Source of the DNA: a bacterium
GTDB taxonomy: Bacteria; Planctomycetota; UBA11346
Assembly (NCBI GenBank): GCA_020049615.1
Contig: JAIFKN010000086.1
Coordinates: 1 to 23,622, forward strand
Length of the DNA stretch: 23,622 bases
Direction of reading: 5' to 3'
Both the position numbers and the translations under genes were made by a program. Below are positions 15,424 to 21,740 of this stretch, piece after piece. The notes under the pieces are model-generated. The model was not told the DNA's origin, did not search any database, and saw only the letters and a list, made by a program, of their open reading frames with translations. Every line of letters begins with the position of its first letter. Within the stretch, counting starts at the first letter, position 1.

Positions 15424-16154
15424 CGCCGCATGTCGTGATTGGGCAGGAGCAGCGCCCCGCTGCTGCGCGCCACCTGCTTCAACCGGCGGATCGATCCGAG
15501 GGCCAGGTCGGTGCGGTCCTGCCAGCAGAGACCCGGGGCGACCTCGTCGTCGAGGTTCTCCTGCAGGTCGGCGGCATCGCCGGCGATCACGGTGGCCGAC
15601 CGGTCGCCCTCGACGAGCAGCGACATGTGCCCGGCGGTATGTCCGGGCGTGCACAGGGCCTGCACGCCGGGGCAGACCTGATAGTCGCCGTGCGCCAGGC
15701 GCCAGCGCCGCGCCCCGGCACATTCGCCCGGGAAGTAGGCCTCGCCGCCGGCCCGGGCCGCCGCCAGCTCCTCGCCGTGGATATGGATGTCGGCATGCGG
15801 GAAGTCGGCCAGGCCTCCGGCATGGTCGAAGTGTCCATGGCCGAGAAACACCAGATCGACATCGAGCGGCCCCAGTCCGAAGCGGCCGAGCTGCGCCGGC
15901 ACGGTCTGCTCGGCCGTCATGGCCGGCGCGCCGAACGGGTTGGCACCGTAATGCCGGGCGCAGGACGCGGGATCGGCGATCTTGGCGTAGTCGCAGCCGA
16001 CGTCGTAGAGCATCCGCCCGTCCACGCTCTCGATCAGCCAGGCGATGATCGGCGCTTCGATCATCGTCCCTTGCCCGCGTCCGCGGGTGGACAGCGACTT
16101 GTCGTAGCGGCTGACGCCGGTGAGCAGCGGGGTGATGACGGGAGCGCGACGCAT
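15399..16154 (-). CDS. metallo-beta-lactamase-fold hydrolase (lactonase-like)
   Basis: This 251-residue protein of the metallo-beta-lactamase fold is closest in style to N-acyl-homoserine-lactone lactonases and related hydrolases. Metal ligands: HGHFDH at 106-111 (the HxHxDH motif), the His in CTPGHTAGHMS, the Asp in AGDAAD and the His in LLPNHD near the end. I chose the ATG at 16154, which overlaps the ligase stop as TGATG; an upstream start adds only Arg-rich residues inside that gene. It is the last gene of the riboswitch D operon. The substrate is unknown; an amide, lactone or cyclic guanidino product of the preceding enzymes would fit the setting but is speculation. Confidence 0.82.
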   Translation of the reverse strand: MRRAPVITPLLTGVSRYDKSLSTRGRGQGTMIEAPIIAWLIESVDGRMLYDVGCDYAKIADPASCARHYGANPFGAPAMTAEQTVPAQLGRFGLGPLDVDLVFLGHGHFDHAGGLADFPHADIHIHGEELAAARAGGEAYFPGECAGARRWRLAHGDYQVCPGVQALCTPGHTAGHMSLLVEGDRSATVIAGDAADLQENLDDEVAPGLCWQDRTDLALGSIRRLKQVARSSGALLLPNHDMRRYRELTGS

Positions 16155-17527
16155 CAGATGTACGGGATGTGCTTCTCGCGCTCGGCGTCGTCGACGCGGT
16201 AGAAGCCCTTCTCCCACTCGCCCAGCTTCTGCTTGAAGTAGATCTCGCGGAACTGCTCGCCGAACACCTCGCCGACCAGTTCATCGGTCTCCCAGGCGCG
16301 CAGCGACTCGATCAGGGTCGAGGGCAGGCGGTCCACCCCGAGACGCCTGCGTCCCTTGTGATCGATGACGTAGGCGTTCTCGTTGACCGGCTTGCCCGGA
16401 TCGAGCTTCCTGGCGATGCCATCCAGGCCGGCGGCGAGGCTGAAGGCCGCGACCAGGTAGGGGTTGCAGGCGCTGTCCGGCGACCGGTTCTCGATGCACG
16501 GCCGGCTCCACGGCAGGCGCAGCATGGCCGAGCGGTTGTTGCGGCCGTAGCAGCGCAGCACCGGCGCCCAGGAGATGTCGGGCATGTCGCCCTGGGCGAG
16601 CAGGCCCTTGTAGCTGTTGTGCGTCGGGCAGCTCAGCGCGACCAGGGCGGGGGCGTGCGCCAGCAGCCCGGCGGTGAAGTGGTAGCTCGCATCGGGCTGA
16701 TCGATGCCGTACTTCCTGGCCAGCTTGCCGGGTTTGCCGGCGAAGAGGTTCGCGCCGGTCGCGAGGTCGGCCAGGCTCATGTTGAAGTGGGCGCCGCTGC
16801 GGAAATCGGTGTGGAACGGCTTGGGCATCCAGGTCGCCACCGCCCCGATCTGCTTGGCGAACTCCTTGGTCATCAGGCGCAGGAACACGAACCGGTCGGC
16901 GGTGGTCAGGGCATCGGCGTAGTCGCAGTCGAGCTCGTACTGCCCGTTGCCGCCTTCCTGGTCGAAGGAGTAGAGCCCCCAGCCCAGGCCGTCGATGGCC
17001 TTGGCCACCGGATCGAGGAACGCCTTCGAGGCGGTCGTCAGGTGCAGGTCGTAGGCCGGGCACGGCCCGTTGAACGGGACGCCGGTGATCGGGACCCAGC
17101 GGCCTTCGACCTGCCGGAGCACGTAGAATTCCGCTTCGATGCCGAGGTTGAAGAGCAGGCCCTGCTGGCGCGCCTGCTCGCACACCCGCTTGAGGATGAC
17201 GCGGGGGCAGTTCGCATACGGCTTGCCGTGGTAGTGCAGGTCGCTGGGCAGCCAGGCGAAGCTGGGGTCCCATGGGCAGACCACGGCGCGCTCGACATCC
17301 GGCACCGCGGCGCACTCGTCCTCCTGCGGTCCGATCAGGCCCAGGCCCTCCATCGCGCCGACGGTGAACAGCTCGGATCCCTTGCACATCTTCTCGAAAG
17401 AGGACATCGGACTGCCCTTGGCCTTGGGCCGGCCGTGCACATCGACATAGCTGGCGAAGCAGTAGTGCACGCCGGCCTCGGCCAGGCGCTGCTTGGTGGC
17501 GGTTACGGTTCCGGGATCGGCTGGCAT
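16154..17527 (-). CDS. glutamine synthetase-like ligase (GlnT / gamma-glutamylamide synthetase type)
   Basis: This is an ATP-dependent ligase joining glutamate, or a related carboxylate, to an amine; 457 residues. The N-terminal beta-grasp domain has FASYVDVHGRPKAKG (24-38), resembling GlnT and gamma-glutamylmethylamide synthetase rather than ordinary GlnA. Catalytic-domain residues: Glu131 and Glu133 in GIEAEF, Glu198 in QYELD, His247 in GAHFNMS, Arg332 in NRSAMLRLP and Arg348 in ENRSPDSACNPYL. The adenylylation Tyr loop of GSI is absent. ATG at 17527 lies one base past the creatininase stop, with AAGGAG about 9 nt upstream. A true glnA sits 5 kb away, so this copy probably has a special amine (ammonia, methylamine or a guanidino compound). 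The substrate cannot be read from sequence. Confidence 0.85.
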   Translation of the reverse strand: MPADPGTVTATKQRLAEAGVHYCFASYVDVHGRPKAKGSPMSSFEKMCKGSELFTVGAMEGLGLIGPQEDECAAVPDVERAVVCPWDPSFAWLPSDLHYHGKPYANCPRVILKRVCEQARQQGLLFNLGIEAEFYVLRQVEGRWVPITGVPFNGPCPAYDLHLTTASKAFLDPVAKAIDGLGWGLYSFDQEGGNGQYELDCDYADALTTADRFVFLRLMTKEFAKQIGAVATWMPKPFHTDFRSGAHFNMSLADLATGANLFAGKPGKLARKYGIDQPDASYHFTAGLLAHAPALVALSCPTHNSYKGLLAQGDMPDISWAPVLRCYGRNNRSAMLRLPWSRPCIENRSPDSACNPYLVAAFSLAAGLDGIARKLDPGKPVNENAYVIDHKGRRRLGVDRLPSTLIESLRAWETDELVGEVFGEQFREIYFKQKLGEWEKGFYRVDDAEREKHIPYI

Positions 17528-17528
17528 G

Positions 17529-18338
17529 TCAGGCTCCTTCGCTGATGGGCGGGACGGCGCCGCGACGGCGGCGCCAACGGATGGGGGGTTCCTCGACGGC
17601 GGCGCGGCGCACCCGGTCGGCCAGGGCGCCGGCCATCTCGGCGAAGCGCGTGCCGCCCTCGGCGGCGGTGGCCAGCGACGGCTTGCCGGTGACGCCGTTC
17701 CGGGAGGTCTGCGGCACCAGCCAGGTGAAGACCAGCCCGTCGGTCCGGTCGCGATCGTCGGCGTCGCGCAGCCGGCGGCGGGCGACCAGTTCCGGCGCCA
17801 GATGCAGGATCAGGCTGGTCTCGGCGCGGTTGGCATGGATGTCATCACCGTCAGACAGGAACCACGCCTTCACCCCGCTGGTGATCTCCCAGGTGTTCAC
17901 CGCACCGACATGGATCGCGCCGGCGTGCGCCAGGCGCAGGTGGTCGATGCCGCACCTGAGGGCCGCCCAGTTGCCGAAATGGCTGTTGACGATGAGCAGG
18001 CGGTCGAAGCCGGTGGCCAGCAGCCACCGTCCGATCTCGCGCACCGTGCGCGTCAGGGTCTGCGGATCGAGCGACAACGTCCCCGGCCAGGCCTCGCCGT
18101 GGCCGAAGCTGCAGCCATACGCCAGCACCGGCAGCGACAGGCACCCGGTGCGCGCCGCCGCGTCGCGGCACAGGGCGTCGGCGATCCGCGCATCGGTATC
18201 GACGGGCAGATGCGGACCGTGCTGCTCGATCGCGCCGACCGGCAGCAGGCAGACCCGCTCGGCCCCGCGACCGCGATCGCGGCTGCGCTTCAGGTCCGGC
18301 CAGGCGCGCTCGCCGAAGGATCGGAGGTCGGGCTTCAT
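17529..18338 (-). CDS. creatininase-family amidohydrolase
   Basis: This 269-residue member of the creatininase family comprises binuclear-metal enzymes acting on cyclic or linear amides. Signature regions: PVGAIEQHGPHLPVDTD (Glu38, His40, Asp49), NSHFGN (His120) and GDDIHANRAETS (His168, Glu173). In creatininase itself, as I recall, position 122 is a catalytic/metal Glu; here it is Gly, as in other branches such as FAPy deformylase or mycofactocin MftE. True creatinine hydrolysis is therefore doubtful. ATG at 18338 overlaps the preceding stop as ATGA. The C-terminal 30 residues are Arg/Pro-rich. Guanidine-linked control makes a guanidino amide (creatinine-, glycocyamidine- or acyl-guanidine-like) an attractive but unproven substrate. 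Confidence 0.83.
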   Translation of the reverse strand: MKPDLRSFGERAWPDLKRSRDRGRGAERVCLLPVGAIEQHGPHLPVDTDARIADALCRDAAARTGCLSLPVLAYGCSFGHGEAWPGTLSLDPQTLTRTVREIGRWLLATGFDRLLIVNSHFGNWAALRCGIDHLRLAHAGAIHVGAVNTWEITSGVKAWFLSDGDDIHANRAETSLILHLAPELVARRRLRDADDRDRTDGLVFTWLVPQTSRNGVTGKPSLATAAEGGTRFAEMAGALADRVRRAAVEEPPIRWRRRRGAVPPISEGA

Positions 18339-18913
18339 GGCGCAGGGCTCCGCAGCAGGAGGTGGCGATACCGGGCGCTGAGCACCGCCACGGCGGCGAG
18401 CGTCAGCGCCCCCGGATAGAGCAGGTCGGGCAGGTTCGGCACGCGCACCTGGGCGATGTTGCACAGGTTGGCGCCCAGCCAGATGAGCCACGAGCCGCCG
18501 TGCTCGCGGGTCGGATCGCGCCAGGCCTTGACGACGGTCGGCACCGTCCCGGCGAGATCGGCCAGCGCCAGCATGGCCGTGGCCAGCAGCGGCTCGCCGG
18601 TCCCCCACCACACCACCAGGGCGGCGGCGGCCAGCCCCAGGCAGGTCAGATCCAGGCGGCCGAAACCACCCTCGCCGCGCCGTATGGCGAGCAGTCCGAC
18701 CACGACGCAGCAGACCGCGAACGTCACCGGCACGGCGACCGTGTCGCGGGCGCCAGCCGCCCACGAGGTGGCTGCGCCGGCCCCGGCCGACAGGGCGAAG
18801 ATCCACCACGAGGCCCGGTTCGGCCGGTTCTCGCCGCGGAGCACCGCGAGGATGTAGGGGACGTAGCCGCCGATCGCGAGCAGGACGGCAAGGATCGGCA
18901 GGATCCCGCTCAT
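18335..18913 (-). CDS. small membrane protein with PQ-loop-like repeats
   Basis: This 192-residue integral membrane protein has about six to seven hydrophobic segments. Two related stretches, GGYVPYILAVLRGENRPNRA followed by SWWIF at the N-terminus and GTVPTVVKAWRDP followed by SWLIW in the second half, resemble the helix-Pro-loop-SW pattern of PQ-loop/SemiSWEET-type carriers. That suggests a small transporter or receptor built from two triple-helix bundles. It starts 21 nt after the TIM-barrel stop and its own stop overlaps the creatininase-family start, so it belongs to the riboswitch D operon. Similarity is by eye only and the cargo is unknown; export or import of a guanidino compound would fit. 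Confidence 0.7.
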   Translation of the reverse strand: MSGILPILAVLLAIGGYVPYILAVLRGENRPNRASWWIFALSAGAGAATSWAAGARDTVAVPVTFAVCCVVVGLLAIRRGEGGFGRLDLTCLGLAAAALVVWWGTGEPLLATAMLALADLAGTVPTVVKAWRDPTREHGGSWLIWLGANLCNIAQVRVPNLPDLLYPGALTLAAVAVLSARYRHLLLRSPAP

Positions 18914-18929
18914 GGCTTCCGCCAGGGCA

Positions 18930-19120
18930 ACTGCTCAGGGGCTCCGCCCCTGCGGCCCTGCGGGCCTGTCCCCGCTGCCTGTGTCGCAGCTCGGTTTCGT
19001 TCCGAAACCGCGGGCGGATGCCCACCGCCGCTCGGCGGCAGCCCCATCGCTGCGCGACGTGGCCCCAGCCTGCGTTGTTACCCGCCAGGATCCCGAAGCG
19101 AAGCGCGCCATCGCGCGCTG
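18930..19120. repeat. cluster of short palindromes forming the tail of the TIM-barrel gene
   Basis: About 190 bp packed with hairpins: AGGGGC/GCCCCT at 18937-18951, GGCCC/GGGCC near 18953-18965, CGGTTTCG/CGAAACCG at 18992-19010, and an imperfect GATGCCCACCGCC/GGCGGCAGCCCCATC pair near 19017-19050. It resembles a structured intergenic repeat rather than gene sequence. The TIM-barrel frame runs through it, which gives that protein a low-complexity tail. The exact borders are uncertain. Confidence 0.55.
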
Positions 19121-19921
19121 GCCGGCCCAGCGGCAGACCTCCCACAGGTCGGCGACCGGCTGGTTGGTGAAGGGCAGGTGGTGCAGGTAGCCTTCGATGC
19201 CGTACTCCGGCGTCCAGGTCACCCGACGCAGGCCGCGCGCCTCCTGGCTGCGCCAGATGGCATCCCACCACGACTCATGGGCCGCCAGGGCCACTCCGTA
19301 TTCCGGGGCCCGCGGGTCGGGCACCTGCGGACCCTGGTCGTAGCCGACCCGGCCGTGCACATGCCAGGCATGGCTGGCGCACAGGTCGATGATGTCGGCC
19401 TCATGGGTGAGCAGCCGCTCGGTGACCACGCACCAGTGGCTGAAATCGCAGGTCAGCTTCAGGCTGGGGAAGCGCCGGAGCAGATCGCGCGTGATCCACG
19501 GGTTGTAGAGGCTGCGGCCGCGATGCAGCTCCATCGTCATGGCGACGCCGCTGCGCCGCTCGAGGTCGAGGAATCCCTCGACGAACCGGCACTGGTCGTC
19601 GAATCCCCAGGCATCGCGGCCGTGATAGCCGTTGATCAGGACGGGCGAGAGCTCGAGGGCGGGACCGACCTTGGCGGCCAACTCGGCGAGATGCTCGGCC
19701 GGGCCTGCCTGCGGTTCGGGGACGACGTAGCCCTTGGCGCTGATCTCGGCGATGCACAGCAGGCCATGGGCATCGAGGGTGCGCGCGAGCCGCCCGCGTT
19801 CACGCGGATCGCCCGGAACCCGCGTCTCGATGCCGCGGAATCCCTCGTCGTGTAGCTGCGGGAAGACCTCCTCCCACGGACCATCGACCCCCCAGAGGGA
19901 ACGGCACACCACGAGTTCCAT
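18935..19921 (-). CDS. TIM-barrel protein, sugar phosphate isomerase/epimerase-like, first gene behind riboswitch D
   Basis: This 328-residue protein belongs to the AP-endonuclease-2/xylose-isomerase-like TIM barrels, which use a divalent metal for isomerisation, epimerisation or lyase reactions. Strand-end features: FRGIETRVPGD (28-38), MELHRG near residue 130, LTCDFSHWC near 162, HVHGRVG near 193 and WTPEYG near 241; the two Glu, the Asp and the His fit the metal site. The barrel ends near WAGQRAMARF (about residue 272). The last ~55 residues are encoded by a palindrome-rich repeat and are probably acquired. ATG at 19921 has GGGGATGAGG just upstream and follows the second riboswitch hairpin by 13 nt, so guanidine should directly control its translation. 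Substrate unknown. Confidence 0.8.
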   Translation of the reverse strand: MELVVCRSLWGVDGPWEEVFPQLHDEGFRGIETRVPGDPRERGRLARTLDAHGLLCIAEISAKGYVVPEPQAGPAEHLAELAAKVGPALELSPVLINGYHGRDAWGFDDQCRFVEGFLDLERRSGVAMTMELHRGRSLYNPWITRDLLRRFPSLKLTCDFSHWCVVTERLLTHEADIIDLCASHAWHVHGRVGYDQGPQVPDPRAPEYGVALAAHESWWDAIWRSQEARGLRRVTWTPEYGIEGYLHHLPFTNQPVADLWEVCRWAGQRAMARFASGSWRVTTQAGATSRSDGAAAERRWASARGFGTKPSCDTGSGDRPAGPQGRSP

Positions 19922-19934
19922 GCCTCATCCCCGT

Positions 19935-19980
19935 TCCGGGCCGTCCCGGAGATGCACCGCGCCGATGGGCCGTCCCAGCG
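19935..19980 (-). promoter_or_regulatory. guanidine-II (mini-ykkC) riboswitch D
   Basis: Hairpin 1 (19963-19980) has a 4-bp TGGG/CCCA stem around loop ACGG, a mismatch and two further pairs. Hairpin 2 (19935-19950) has a 6-bp TCCGGG/CCCGGA stem and loop ACGG. A 12-nt linker separates them. The next 13 nt hold the GGGGAT/GAGG ribosome site and then the ATG of the TIM-barrel gene, a direct translational arrangement. Hairpin 1 is the weakest of all eight. Confidence 0.88.
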
Positions 19981-20011
19981 GTGGTCCGCAGAGGGCGGAC
20001 GCTCACGGTCC

Positions 20012-20027
20012 AGCACACACGATGCCA
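20012..20027 (-). promoter_or_regulatory. candidate sigma-54 promoter for the riboswitch D operon
   Basis: The minus strand reads TGGCATCGTGTGTGCT. TGGCA, the GG-N10-GC spacing and TGC are conserved; the -12 element is GTGC rather than TTGC. Start of transcription would be near 20001, about 21 nt before riboswitch D, nearly the same leader length as for riboswitch C. Confidence 0.45.
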
Positions 20028-20182
20028 TGCCGCAACCGGTCCGGGACGCCGCTTCTGCTGCGCCGCTACGCAGGCTCGGTGCGCCCACGGCAGGCAGGTG
20101 CGCACTCTTCACGCAGGGCGGAACGGACGTGGTGGACCGGATGCCTGGCGGATTGCAGCATACTGCGGCGAATCCGCGATTC

Positions 20183-20198
20183 GGGCACGGCTCTTGCC
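20183..20198 (+). promoter_or_regulatory. sigma-54-like site on the plus strand with no obvious target
   Basis: The plus strand reads GGGCACGGCTCTTGCC: GGCACG and TTGC match the consensus exactly with GG-N10-GC spacing. A perfect 6-bp inverted repeat (20169-20183) lies just upstream. It points toward 20209 and beyond, where the only gene is the pentapeptide gene on the opposite strand, so it would make an antisense or small RNA, if it works at all. Confidence 0.35.
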
Positions 20199-20329
20199 TG
20201 TGACCTGCACACCTCCGGCGGCTCCGGAACCCCTGGTCCTGGAGCGCCTGACCGGGCGCAGATGACGCTGCACCGAAGGCTTCTCCGCCGTTGGGCGCGC
20301 GGACATTCGTTGCCGCGCCCTTCCGCGAC

Positions 20330-20866
20330 TCAGTGCCTGATGGCGCGCTGCGGTCCGGTCTGCACCCCGCCACCTGGCGGGCTGATCGCTCCGGTCAGGT
20401 AGGCGCCGGTGAAGTTCGCCCCCTCCCAGTTGGCGCCGCTGAAATTGGCGCCGCGCAGATCCGCCTTCTGGGCCTGCAGGCCGCGCAGGTCGGAGTCCTT
20501 GAAGAAGACCTCGGCGGCGCTGGCCTCGCGCATGCTCGCCTCCTTGAGCAGGGCATGCGACAGGTCGGCGGCATGCATGTCGGCCAGGTCGAGCTTGGCG
20601 CGAAAGAGGATGGCGTGATGGAACCGCACCTTGCGCAGCCGGGCGTGCGACAGGTCCGCCTCGGTGAGATTGCAGCGCGTCAGGTCGCAGTTCTCAAGAT
20701 CGGTACGGTGCAGGTTGCAGTTCGACAGGTCGGCGCCGTGCAGGCTGGCGCCGTGGAGATCGAGGTGCGACAGGTCGAGTCCAGAGAGATCGATGCCTGC
20801 GAGGCGAGGCTGCGGACCGGCGGCGATGAGGGCGGTGACCAGGTCACGACGTTCGATCTCGGCCAT
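20330..20866 (-). CDS. pentapeptide-repeat protein
   Basis: This 178-residue protein is built of A(D/N)LXX-type pentapeptides from about residue 22 to 160 (LSGLDLSHLDLHGASLHGAD, later LRGANFSGANWEGANFTGAY). These fold into a right-handed quadrilateral beta-helix. Some family members mimic DNA and protect gyrase; most have no known role. I use the ATG at 20866, with GGGAG about 10 nt upstream; a TTG 16 codons earlier is possible. It follows the membrane protein gene by 54 nt on the same strand. It is upstream of, and separate from, the riboswitch D operon, and nothing links it to guanidine. Confidence 0.88.
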   Translation of the reverse strand: MAEIERRDLVTALIAAGPQPRLAGIDLSGLDLSHLDLHGASLHGADLSNCNLHRTDLENCDLTRCNLTEADLSHARLRKVRFHHAILFRAKLDLADMHAADLSHALLKEASMREASAAEVFFKDSDLRGLQAQKADLRGANFSGANWEGANFTGAYLTGAISPPGGGVQTGPQRAIRH

Positions 20867-20920
20867 GGCGGCGATCTCCCATGGCAGCTTAACCGCTGCC
20901 GCGCAGGGGAGCAACCGGGA

Positions 20921-21622
20921 TCAGCTGGCCTCGGCAGGCTGCCGCCTGCCCGCCACCACCGCCACCAGCAGCACCCAGAAGCACAGTACGATGCTGAAGA
21001 TCGGCACCTGCAGGGCGGAGGGCAGGCTGTAGACGAGGCAGACCGACGGGGCCCACACCATCCAGGCGGCGAGGATCAGGGCGGGCATGCGCACGGTGAA
21101 CAGCTCGCGGTCGAGGCTGGCGCGGAAGCGGGCGAAGTCGCCGTCGCAATCCTCCCACCAGCGGTAGACCAGGGTGGTGGTCGGGATGCTCCAGAAGGCG
21201 GTGTAGACCAGCATGTCGAAGGCCATCTTCGCCAGCACGATGCCGTAGTCGACGCTGCCGTCGGCGCCGCGCGCCTCGCCGAAGAGCCAGCCCTGGAACT
21301 GGTAGAAGAAGGCGACCTCCAGGCCGCGGTAGATCCAGAAGACGAGCAGGAAGGCCAGTTGCCGCGCGCGCGCGCGGGACGGGATGCGGCCGAGGACGAT
21401 GAGGAACAGCCAGGGCAGCACGGCTCCGCACAGCCCGGTGCTGAGGGCGGAGAACCACAGGCCCCAGTCGCGCTGCCAGCCCTCGACCCGGTCGTAGGCC
21501 GGGCGCGCCGCCGGGACCAGGGCGTAGATCAGGACGAGCGCGGTGCCGACCGACCACAGCAGGATGCCGGGCTTGAGGTTGGCACGCATGCCGGCGAGGC
21601 CGGCGGAGATGGCTCGTTGCAT
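20921..21622 (-). CDS. polytopic membrane protein, faintly Mpv17/PMP22-like
   Basis: This 233-residue protein has about six hydrophobic segments. The second half has FDMLVYTAFWSIPTTTLVYRWW and then WMVWAPSVCLVYSLPSALQVP followed by a Trp-containing last helix. That order of Trp/Pro-rich helix, VP and final Trp helix recalls the C-terminal signature of the Mpv17/PMP22 family, but the match is by eye and weak. ATG at 21622 is about 120 nt from the divergent secreted-protein gene. It may form a two-gene unit with the pentapeptide gene. Function unknown. Confidence 0.7.
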   Translation of the reverse strand: MQRAISAGLAGMRANLKPGILLWSVGTALVLIYALVPAARPAYDRVEGWQRDWGLWFSALSTGLCGAVLPWLFLIVLGRIPSRARARQLAFLLVFWIYRGLEVAFFYQFQGWLFGEARGADGSVDYGIVLAKMAFDMLVYTAFWSIPTTTLVYRWWEDCDGDFARFRASLDRELFTVRMPALILAAWMVWAPSVCLVYSLPSALQVPIFSIVLCFWVLLVAVVAGRRQPAEAS

Positions 21623-21740
21623 GGGCTGGACAGCAGAAGGAGTCGGGCGGACCCGTCCAGCCGCGCACCCCTGGCCCGCTCGCGTTCGGCGCCGGCGACG
21701 GCATGCTCGGCCTCGACGACACCCGGACCCCGGAGCGACC

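Larger units (their letters stand above)
19922..20329. other. 408-nt intergenic region upstream of the riboswitch D operon
   Basis: It holds riboswitch D, a minus-strand sigma-54-like site (20012-20027), a perfect CGAATC/GATTCG hairpin at 20169-20183 and a strong plus-strand sigma-54-like site at 20183-20198. Between 20200 and 20329 I see no convincing gene on either strand. No clear terminator follows the pentapeptide gene that ends at 20330. Confidence 0.6.

Noticed and set aside
16169..17545. 458-codon plus-strand frame opposite the glutamine synthetase-like gene
   Set aside because: The minus strand carries all glutamine synthetase motifs; this is its shadow.
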